From the NCBI GenBank assembly GCA_947502885.1, contig CANNBP010000020.1, positions 1 to 64,000 of the forward strand: a stretch of DNA of 64,000 bases, in the 5' to 3' direction. This document shows positions 7,971 through 16,500 of this stretch, piece by piece. The position numbers were made by a program, and so were the translations under genes. The first letter of the stretch is position 1; each line of letters begins with the position of its first letter. The notes below the pieces were generated by a model. The model saw only the letters and a list, made by a program, of their open reading frames with translations. It ran no database searches and was not told the origin of the DNA. The DNA is from an uncultured Aquimarina sp. (lineage in GTDB: Bacteria > Bacteroidota > Bacteroidia > Flavobacteriales > Flavobacteriaceae).

Positions 7971-8492
7971 ATGAAAGTTGAAACCTACAAAATTCATGGA
8001 TGGAAAGAAAAAGAAATTGGATTACTAATCGATGAAAATGAAGATTGGATTTTGGTAAAGCACATTCCAGTAGATTATGTTATCGATGGATTTAAGCTCT
8101 ATAGAAAAAGTGCTATTAAAAAAAGAAAATCAAAAAAGAAAGAAGCTTTAATATCAAGAGTTTTAAAACTCAAAAATATAGAAACAGAACTTCCAAAAAA
8201 TTTTGATTTTAAAAGTCAAATAGAATTACTAAAGTGGAGCGAAAATCAATATGGATTATTCGAATTTCAGGATAATGATGCAACATTGTTTTATGGAAAA
8301 TTAAATGAAATTGATGGCACATACTTTACAATCGATTTGATACATCCTAACGGAGCTATCGAAAAAGGATACGACTATGATTTTTCTATTGAAGATATTA
8401 GTGCAATAGCATTTAAAACCGATTATTTCGAATCCATTAAGCTTTTGATGAATGATGAATTAAAAAAAGAAGGACAACTTAGTAAAGTATAA
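7971..8492 (+). CDS. Hypothetical protein inserted in the trp operon, 173 aa
   Basis: A soluble protein between trpD (20 bp before) and trpC (52 bp after), same strand. It has no signal peptide or membrane segment. The N-terminal third has WKEKEIGLLIDENEDWILVKH and a DYVIDGFKLYRKS strand. A very basic stretch (AIKKRKSKKKE, about 48-58) follows, then a mixed alpha/beta part with acidic patches. The two parts show a weak internal resemblance (IDENEDWILVKHIPVDYVIDGF and DLIHPNGAIEKGYDYDF-like strands), perhaps two related small beta domains. It matches no tryptophan enzyme. Position suggests co-expression with the pathway; function unknown. Confidence 0.85.
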   Translation: MKVETYKIHGWKEKEIGLLIDENEDWILVKHIPVDYVIDGFKLYRKSAIKKRKSKKKEALISRVLKLKNIETELPKNFDFKSQIELLKWSENQYGLFEFQDNDATLFYGKLNEIDGTYFTIDLIHPNGAIEKGYDYDFSIEDISAIAFKTDYFESIKLLMNDELKKEGQLSKV

Positions 8493-8544
8493 CGATTACA
8501 CATACATAGTTAACAGATTACACACAACAACCCTTAACCAAATA

Positions 8545-9330
8545 ATGAATATACTTGACAAAATAGTCGCCGATAAACACAAAGAAGTAGAATTAAAAAA
8601 GAGCATAATTCCGATTAAACAATTAGAAAATTCTGTTTTATTTAATCGTCCGAAAAACTCGCTAGCAACAGCTTTAAGAAATAGCGAAACGGGTATTATT
8701 GCCGAACATAAACGTAGATCTCCATCTAAAGCATTGATAAATCAGAAAACAACGGTTCAAGATGTTGCAAGAGGATATCAAACCGCTGGTGTTTGCGGAA
8801 TGTCTGTTCTGACTGACGGAAAATACTTTGGTGGTTCTCTAGATGATCTTATTATAGCTAGAGCTGCGGTAGAGATGCCACTGCTTCGTAAAGAGTTTAT
8901 TATCAATGAATATCAACTCTTAGAAGCAAAAGCACATGGAGCAGATGTCATTTTACTTATTGCTGCTATTTTAACCAGGGATGAAATAAAATCTTTATCA
9001 GAATTTGCAAAGAGCCTATCTCTAGACGTTCTTTTAGAAGTTCATAATCAAGAAGAGTTGCAAAAATCTATTATGCCATCATTAGATATGTTAGGCGTAA
9101 ATAATCGAAATCTTAAAACTTTTGATGTAAGCACAGATATTAGCAAGTCGCTAAGTACACAAATACCTAATGATTTTGTAAAAGTATCTGAAAGTGGAAT
9201 TAGTAGTGTAGAAGTGATTAAAGATCTGCAACAATATGGTTATAAAGGGTTTCTTATTGGAGAGAATTTTATGAAAACCCAAAACCCAGGAGCTAGTGCA
9301 GTAGAATTTATAGAAAACTTAAAAGCCTAA
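8545..9330 (+). CDS. trpC: Indole-3-glycerol phosphate synthase
   Basis: 261-residue TIM barrel that closes the indole ring. Conserved blocks seen: IIAEHKRRSPSK (Lys56 among the catalytic set), GVCGMSVLTDGKYFGGS, LLRKEFIINEYQ, ADVILLIAAIL, LLEVHNQEEL, LGVNNRNLKTF and VSESGI. It is a free-standing enzyme, not fused to TrpF, which follows 13 bp later. Confidence 0.95.
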   Translation: MNILDKIVADKHKEVELKKSIIPIKQLENSVLFNRPKNSLATALRNSETGIIAEHKRRSPSKALINQKTTVQDVARGYQTAGVCGMSVLTDGKYFGGSLDDLIIARAAVEMPLLRKEFIINEYQLLEAKAHGADVILLIAAILTRDEIKSLSEFAKSLSLDVLLEVHNQEELQKSIMPSLDMLGVNNRNLKTFDVSTDISKSLSTQIPNDFVKVSESGISSVEVIKDLQQYGYKGFLIGENFMKTQNPGASAVEFIENLKA

Positions 9331-9343
9331 TCCCCCTAATATA

Positions 9344-10003
9344 ATGAAACTAAAGGTTTGCGGAATGAAATATCTAGAAAATATAGAAGCTGTCGCAGGG
9401 CTTCTACCCGATTATCTTGGGTTTATTTTCTATAAGAAATCTCCTCGAAATTTTGAAGGAGACATTCCCAAACTCCCTAATACTATAAAAAAGACTGGAG
9501 TATTTGTAGATGCCCCAATTGATTTTATTGTAGAAAAAATAAAACAATATGATTTTAAAGCCATTCAATTACATGGCAATGAAACTCCTCTATATTGTCA
9601 ACAACTTAGATCTTCAATCATGTCTATTCCAGACGTAACAGCCCAACAGCCTATCGAACTATGGAAAGTGTTTTCTATCAAAGATGAGTTTGATTTTAAT
9701 AAGTTAACACCATATGAGGAATATGTAGATTGTTTTCTTTTTGATACCAAAGGAAAAGAAAAGGGAGGAAACGGATACACATTTGATTGGCGTGTTTTAA
9801 AAGATTACAGTTCATCAACTCCCTTTATTTTAAGTGGAGGCATTGGCTTAAATGAAATTGATTCTATTAAAACATTTTTAAGCAAACCCGAATCTAAGCA
9901 CCTGTTTGCAATAGATGTTAACAGTAAGTTTGAAACAGAACCAGGGAAAAAGAATAAAGAACAATTAACAGAATTTAAAAAATTATTGTTTTCAAACAAA
10001 TAG
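9344..10003 (+). CDS. trpF: Phosphoribosylanthranilate isomerase
   Basis: 219-residue TIM barrel that isomerises phosphoribosylanthranilate. Cys6 in KVCGMK is the expected general base. Other blocks are LGFIFYKKSPR, TGVFVDAP, IQLHGNE and the phosphate-binding LSGGIGLNEI. The catalytic Asp is in FAIDVNSKFETEPGKKN. An insert around residues 85-105 makes it slightly longer than many homologues. It lies 13 bp after trpC and 42 bp before trpB. Confidence 0.95.
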   Translation: MKLKVCGMKYLENIEAVAGLLPDYLGFIFYKKSPRNFEGDIPKLPNTIKKTGVFVDAPIDFIVEKIKQYDFKAIQLHGNETPLYCQQLRSSIMSIPDVTAQQPIELWKVFSIKDEFDFNKLTPYEEYVDCFLFDTKGKEKGGNGYTFDWRVLKDYSSSTPFILSGGIGLNEIDSIKTFLSKPESKHLFAIDVNSKFETEPGKKNKEQLTEFKKLLFSNK

Positions 10004-10045
10004 CATTTAGACTATTTATACGACAACAACCAACAACGAATAACT

Positions 10046-11227
10046 ATGAATTATCAAGCAGACGAAAAAGGATATTATGGGGATTTTGGCGGAGCTTATA
10101 TTCCAGAAATGCTATACCCTAATGTAGAAGAATTACGTACAAAGTACTTAGAAATTATGAACGAGCCTTCTTTTGTAGAAGAGTTTAATCAATTACTGAA
10201 AGACTATGTAGGGCGCCCTTCTCCTTTATATTATGCCAAACGCCTTTCTGAAAAACATAATACCAAGGTATATCTTAAGCGTGAAGACCTTAATCATACT
10301 GGAGCCCATAAAGTAAACAATACTATAGGTCAAATTTTAGTAGCCAAAAAACTAGGAAAAAACCGCATTATTGCAGAAACAGGTGCTGGACAACATGGTG
10401 TAGCAACAGCTACAGTATGTGCCTTAATGGGGATTGAGTGTATTGTATATATGGGAGAGATTGATATCAAACGACAAGCTCCCAATGTAGCTCGTATGAA
10501 AATGCTTGGAGCTAAAGTAATTCCAGCTACTTCTGGAAGTAAAACATTAAAGGATGCCACCAATGAAGCTATTCGAGATTGGATTAACAACCCCGTAGAT
10601 ACTCATTATATAATTGGTTCTGCAATTGGTCCACACCCATATCCAGATATGGTTACTAGATTTCAATCTATCATATCAGAAGAGATCAAATGGCAATTGA
10701 AAGAAAAAGAAGGTAAAGAGGATCCTGACTATGTAATTGCATGCATAGGAGGAGGTAGTAATGCCGCCGGAACCTATTATCATTTCTTGGATAATCCAGA
10801 TGTTGGCATTATTGCTGTTGAAGCTGCTGGTAAAGGTGTTAATAGTGGCGAGAGTGCTGCAACATCGCAATTAGGAAAAGAAGGAGTCATACATGGGTGT
10901 AAAACATTACTTATGCAAACCGATGATGGACAAATCACAGAGCCATATTCTATCTCTGCTGGTTTGGATTACCCAGGTGTTGGTCCTTTACATTCACACC
11001 TATATCGCACGGGTCGAGGAGAGTTCTTTTCTGTTACAGATGATGATGCTATGATAGCAGGGCTAGAGCTTTGTAAATTAGAAGGTATTATTCCGGCAAT
11101 AGAATCTTCTCATGCATTAGCAATATTTAATCAAAAGAAATTTAATCCAGATGATATCGTTGTTATTAGTCTTTCGGGACGTGGTGACAAAGACCTTAAC
11201 ACCTATATTGATCATTTTAAATTATAA
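10046..11227 (+). CDS. trpB: Tryptophan synthase beta chain
   Basis: 393-residue PLP enzyme that joins indole and serine. The PLP lysine is Lys89 in HTGAHKVNN, the catalytic Glu is Glu111 in ETGAGQHG, and the PLP phosphate loop is GGGSNA at 235-240. YPGVGPLHSHL and LSGRGDKD complete the TrpB1-type signature. Length and order are standard for a TrpB that works with TrpA. Confidence 0.97.
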   Translation: MNYQADEKGYYGDFGGAYIPEMLYPNVEELRTKYLEIMNEPSFVEEFNQLLKDYVGRPSPLYYAKRLSEKHNTKVYLKREDLNHTGAHKVNNTIGQILVAKKLGKNRIIAETGAGQHGVATATVCALMGIECIVYMGEIDIKRQAPNVARMKMLGAKVIPATSGSKTLKDATNEAIRDWINNPVDTHYIIGSAIGPHPYPDMVTRFQSIISEEIKWQLKEKEGKEDPDYVIACIGGGSNAAGTYYHFLDNPDVGIIAVEAAGKGVNSGESAATSQLGKEGVIHGCKTLLMQTDDGQITEPYSISAGLDYPGVGPLHSHLYRTGRGEFFSVTDDDAMIAGLELCKLEGIIPAIESSHALAIFNQKKFNPDDIVVISLSGRGDKDLNTYIDHFKL

Positions 11228-11270
11228 GGATTGTTAAATAACTATCAATTCTTAGTATTTCTTAAAATCG

Positions 11271-11338
11271 TTGTCTGTTATCAAGATAAAGGCAACAGAC
11301 AAAACTTAATTAAAAAAGATTTCCGTTTTTTCGGAAAT
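11271..11338 (+). other. Two hairpins in the trpB-trpA gap
   Basis: The 122-bp gap holds TTGTCTGTT/AACAGACAA (11271-11279 with 11294-11302) and the perfect ATTTCCG/CGGAAAT stem (11319-11325 with 11332-11338, six-T loop), the second just 12 bp before trpA. Neither is followed by a clean T run in the plus direction. RNA processing or translation tuning seems more likely than termination. Confidence 0.45.
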
Positions 11339-11349
11339 AGTAAATACAG

Positions 11350-12114
11350 ATGAAAAATAGAATAAATACAGCATTAGAACAAGACAAAGATCTTCTATCT
11401 ATATATTTTACTGCAGGATACCCTTCATTAAACGATACTGTTCAAATTATACAAGATTTAGAGAAAAACGGTGTTGATATGATAGAAATAGGGCTTCCTT
11501 TTAGTGATCCTCTCGCAGACGGACCAACAATACAAGATAGTTCTACCATTGCATTAAAAAATGGAATGACTACCAAGCTTTTGTTTGAGCAGTTAAAAGA
11601 TATTAGACAATCGGTTTCCATTCCGTTAATAATTATGGGATATTTTAACCCTATGATGCAATATGGTATCGAAGCTTTCTGTGCTAAATGTCAAGAAATA
11701 GGTATTGATGGGTTAATCATTCCTGATCTACCAGTTAACGAATATCATGAACATTATCAAGAAACATTTGAAAAATATGGTTTAATAAACGTGTTTTTAA
11801 TCACACCTCAAACCTCTGACGAGCGAATTCGATTTATAGATAGTGTATCCAATGGATTTATATACATGGTTAGTTCTGCAAGTACAACTGGAGCCAAAAG
11901 TACTTTTGGCAATGTACAACAAGAATATTTTGATCGAATTAAATCCTTAAACCTTAAAAATCCTCAGATTGTAGGTTTTGGAATTAGTAATAACGAAACT
12001 TTTATGCAGGCTACAAAGACAACCAAAGGTGCTATCATAGGTTCTGCTTTTATAAAGCAACTTACCCAAAATGGTGTTGATGGTATTGAGAGTTTTGTTA
12101 AGGGAATACGATAA
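11350..12114 (+). CDS. trpA: Tryptophan synthase alpha chain
   Basis: 254-residue TIM barrel that cleaves indole-3-glycerol phosphate and channels indole to TrpB. The catalytic acids are Glu46 (DMIEIGLPFSDP) and Asp57 (LADGPTIQ). GVDGLIIPDLP and the phosphate-binding GFGISNNE and GAIIGSAF blocks are present. It is the last gene of the operon, followed by a strong terminator 160 bp downstream. Confidence 0.96.
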   Translation: MKNRINTALEQDKDLLSIYFTAGYPSLNDTVQIIQDLEKNGVDMIEIGLPFSDPLADGPTIQDSSTIALKNGMTTKLLFEQLKDIRQSVSIPLIIMGYFNPMMQYGIEAFCAKCQEIGIDGLIIPDLPVNEYHEHYQETFEKYGLINVFLITPQTSDERIRFIDSVSNGFIYMVSSASTTGAKSTFGNVQQEYFDRIKSLNLKNPQIVGFGISNNETFMQATKTTKGAIIGSAFIKQLTQNGVDGIESFVKGIR

Positions 12115-12272
12115 AATTGATAGCTCAAAATCTATATGCCAATTTAAATATAGTAGTTGTGTACTGCTATAAATAACGGTAATGAGTTAAACACTATTGA
12201 AAGGAAAAATGATCAAATATTAGACTGGGTTTTTTATCTCGGAAAATCAAATTTGACAATACAAATTCAAAC

Positions 12273-12318
12273 AAAAAGAAAAATGGTTCAGGCTTCAACT
12301 TGAACCATTTTTCTTTTT
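12273..12318 (+). terminator. Terminator of the trp operon
   Basis: Perfect 18-bp inverted repeat AAAAAGAAAAATGGTTCA/TGAACCATTTTTCTTTTT with a ten-base loop, ending in a T-rich tract. It is the only strong hairpin between trpA and the next gene. Confidence 0.85.
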
Positions 12319-12402
12319 ATAAGTGTCACATATTTTAAACTAAAAAATAGAGGCAACCATTTCATATTTTTCTACGTCTATATTTATAAACACTATACAA
12401 AT

Positions 12403-13110
12403 ATGAAATCAAAAAATAAGATCGCAAGACTAGCCGGAATCATATACTTAATTCTAATAATAAGCGGTATAATAAACCTAATTTACATTCCCCAAAAATT
12501 AATAGTAACTAAAAATGCTGCAAAAACTCTTGAAAACATAATCAATTCTGAAATGCTGTTTAGATTAGGTATTATAAGCGGGATTATAACTTTTTTGGCT
12601 TTTTTGTTTCTACCTATGGTTTTATATAAACTTTTATACGAAGTAAATAAAACTCAAGCCAAACTTATGGTGATTTTTGTACTCATAAGCATCCCTGTAT
12701 CTTTTGTAAATATCTTACATAAGTTTTCTGTTCTCACACTTATCAATAAAGCAGAGCATGTATATAACATAGGTGGCATTGAACTTCAAAACCAGGTAAT
12801 GATGTACCTTGACAACTATAATAACGGAATTCTAGTTTCGCAATTATTTTGGGGACTTTGGTTATTCCCGTTCGGGTATTTAGTCTATAAGTCTGGTTTT
12901 CTTCCAAAACTTTTAGGAATACTTTTAATGGCAGGTTGCTTTGGATATATAATCACATTTTTTGGAGACTTCTTATATTCTGACTTCAATCGCACCCTTA
13001 TTTACGACATTGTAGGAATACCAGCATCTGTTGGAGAAATTGGAATCTGTTTATGGCTTCTAATTATGGGAACAAAGAAACTTAGTTTTGGTAAGAAGAG
13101 TAAAGAATAG
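12403..13110 (+). CDS. DUF4386-type integral membrane protein
   Basis: 235 residues with about six hydrophobic segments (near 10-28, 55-75, 88-106, 145-165, 172-190 and 210-228). The start (KIARLAGIIYLILIISGIINLIYIP), the central FLPMVLYKLLYEVNK and the late WLFPFGYLVYKSGFLPKLLGILL are typical of DUF4386 proteins, whose function is unknown. The short basic N-terminus and the GxxP/K loops suggest a plasma membrane protein. It stands alone between the trp terminator and a large secreted protein. Confidence 0.75.
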   Translation: MKSKNKIARLAGIIYLILIISGIINLIYIPQKLIVTKNAAKTLENIINSEMLFRLGIISGIITFLAFLFLPMVLYKLLYEVNKTQAKLMVIFVLISIPVSFVNILHKFSVLTLINKAEHVYNIGGIELQNQVMMYLDNYNNGILVSQLFWGLWLFPFGYLVYKSGFLPKLLGILLMAGCFGYIITFFGDFLYSDFNRTLIYDIVGIPASVGEIGICLWLLIMGTKKLSFGKKSKE

Positions 13111-13542
13111 AAAAGTTTATTATGCTGTATTTTAATGATAGGTTTGCTTAGTATTATTGTGTTCCTTAAACTTCTTAAGATTGCATGTATTAATTACAAA
13201 TCAATATAACCAACTACATTATAGTCATTACCTACTTTTTTTAATACTATTCTAAACTTACCAACCCGTCTGCCTTTTTTTCATTTAAAGTTTTTCAACT
13301 CATAATTCTCCTTTTCTATTCTCTGGCCAGAATTAACATAATTATAATAGTCAAAAAAAAAATTGATAAATATCAATACTTATCTTGATAAATCTGTAGG
13401 AATAAATTAGAAACAGTATCTATTTTTGACTCACCCCAGCTTTGAATGCTGCCTAATACTATTATTTCCCTGCTACCCTAATACCATTAAATACTCATGA
13501 ATAAATTTAACACAAATATCTTAACTCTAACAAACTCAAATT
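13111..13542. other. Intergenic region upstream of the giant secreted protein
   Basis: No open frame of note. TATTTTTG at 13421-13428 fits TAnnTTTG and could start a leader of about 110 bases for the gene at 13543. No clear -33 box, hairpin or repeat was found in the rest. Confidence 0.35.
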
Positions 13543-16500
13543 ATGAATTCAAAAAAGAGCTTATTCCTCCTGGGTCTTATTTTGCTTTTCTCACTAATTA
13601 CTAATGCCCAAAATAAAGCTGATCGAGAACACATTAAAAAACAAACTAACTTAAAGGCATTACAAAAAATTAGTAATGAATCCAGTAACCTTGAGAAAAA
13701 CAAATTATCAAGAGCCAACCGACAAAAAGTCCCCCTATCAAAAACATCTAAAGATGGTCGATTAGGAGTATTATATGCTTTTAACAAAAAAGGCGAACCC
13801 ATCTATGCATACGATGATAATGTTAACGCCGCCATTTCTGGTCGTACTAATAAGATTTGGCAAGGCGGATCTTCTGGATTAAATTTAACCGGAAATGGGA
13901 TAGAAATTGGTGTTTGGGAAAGCGGAAAAGCCCGTCCTACTCACGTCGAATTTGGTGGTCGAGCATCTGCTGGAGATAATGCCTCGGTTACGAGCCATGG
14001 AACACATACCGGTGGTACTTTAATCGCATCTGGTGTGGATTCTAATGCCCGTGGTATGGCCTCTGGAGCAACAATAAAAAACTATACGGCATCAGGAATG
14101 GTGTCTGAAGCAGCTGCCTTTGCTGCCGCAGGTGGTATTCTGGCTAATAACTCTAATACACCAAGTGGTACCGCAGGAGAATATGATTCTACTGCAAGAG
14201 ATATGGATAATGTTACTTATAATGCCCCGTTCTATTTGCATTGTAAATCTGCTGGAAACGATGGTAACAATTATGGAATTGTAAAAACTAACCAATTAGC
14301 AAAAAATCTTTTGGTAGTTGGTAATTGTACAGATGTACTCAACTATACAGGACCATCATCAGTGACTATGAATTCATCAAGTTCATACGGCCCTTCAAAC
14401 GATTGGAGGATAAAACCAGATATTACCAACAATGGTACTTCTGTGTATTCTTCTGATAGTGCCAGTGATACAGATTATGGTACAAAAAGCGGCACCTCTA
14501 TGTCTACACCAGCAACTGCTGGTTCTATTGCTCTATTACAAGAACATTATAAAAACAAAAATGGCGTATATATGAGAGCAGCAACCGCCAAAGCATTGAT
14601 AATTGATACGGCAGATGAAATGGGAGCAAATGATGGTCCTGATTTTGCTAGTGGATGGGGGTTGGTAAATGCAGAAAGAGCAGCCGAAGTAATAACCAAT
14701 GCGGGAACCTCTTCTAGTATAGATGAGTTAACTCTAAATAATGGAGCTACTTATACAAAAACTATTATTTCTGATGGTACTACTCCCCTAGCATTAACAA
14801 TTGTATGGAATGATCCGGCTGGACCAGTAACATCAGGAAACACTCCTGTTTTAATCAATGACTTAGATGTTCGCGTAACCGGAAATAATTCAACATATGC
14901 TCCTTGGGTGATGGTACCAAACGGAAGTTTTAATAACTATACTGATGCGGCACAAAAGGGAGATAATTTTAGAGACAATGTAGAAAAAATAGATGCTGTT
15001 TTGGCAGCGGGAACGTATACAGTTACTGTTACTCATAAAGGTACACTTACCAATGGTTCACAAGATTTTTCTCTTATAGCAAACGGTGTAACTTCTACCG
15101 TCATTGTTGATACCGAAGCACCAACAGCTCCTACCAATCTAATTGCTTCTAATACTTCGGCTACAACAGTAGATCTATCGTGGACAGCAGCAACAGATAA
15201 CATAGGAGTAACAGCATATGAAATATTTCAAAATAACACCAGTTTAGCAACATCAACAACAACCAATTATAACGTTACTGGACTTTCGGCTTCTACAGCA
15301 TATACATTTACCGTTAAAGCTAAAGATGCAGCGGGAAATATATCGGGTGATAGTAATACAGTTAATGTAACTACAACTGCACCACCTGCTTGTACAGGAA
15401 TTAATAGTTTTCCGTATTCTGAAAGTTTCGAAACTAATATCGGAGTATGGATACAAGAAACTAATGATGACTTAAACTGGATAGTAGATAGTTCTGGAAC
15501 ACCGTCTAACAATACAGGACCATCAACAGCATCCGACGGAAGTAATTACATTTATACCGAAGCCACTGGAAACGGAACAGGGTTTCCGAATAAAATTGCT
15601 TTGCTAACAAGCCCTTGTATAGACCTTACCAATCAATCCAATCCAGAACTGAGTTTTGATTATCACATGTATGGATCTGCAATGGGAACCCTTGAATTTA
15701 GAGCTTCTACTGATGATGGAAATACTTGGACAACAATTTGGAGTCTTAATGGTAATCAAGGAAATAACTGGAATGCCCAAACCATAAGCTTAGCTGCTTA
15801 TAGCGGTAGTGTTATAAAACTACAAATCAAAGGAACCACAGGTAGTGATTTTACTAGTGATATGGCAATTGATAAAATGAAAATCGTTTCTGTAATCCCT
15901 GATACACAAGCGCCAACATCACCTACTAATCTAATTGCTTCTAATACTTCGGCTACAACGGTAGATCTATCGTGGACAGCAGCAACAGATAACATAGGAG
16001 TTACAGCATATGAAATATTTCAAAATAACACCAGTATAGCAACATCAACAACAACCAATTATAACGTTACTGGACTTTCTGCTTCTACGGCATATACATT
16101 TACCGTTAAGGCTAAAGATGCAGCTGGAAATATATCAAGTGATAGTAATACAGTTAATGTAACTACAACTGCACCACCTGCTTGTACAGGAATTAATAGT
16201 TTTCCGTATTCTGAAAGTTTCGAAACTAATATCGGAGTATGGGTACAAGAAACTAATGATGACTTAAACTGGGTAGTAGATAGTTCTGGAACACCGTCTA
16301 ACAATACAGGACCATCAACAGCCTCTGACGGAAGTAATTATATTTATACCGAAGCCACTGGAAACGGGACAGGGTTTCCGAATAAAATTGCTTTGCTAAC
16401 AAGCCCTTGTATAGACCTTACCAATCAATCCAATCCAGAACTGAGTTTTGATTATCACATGTATGGATCTGCAATGGGAACACTAGAGTTTAGAGCTTCT

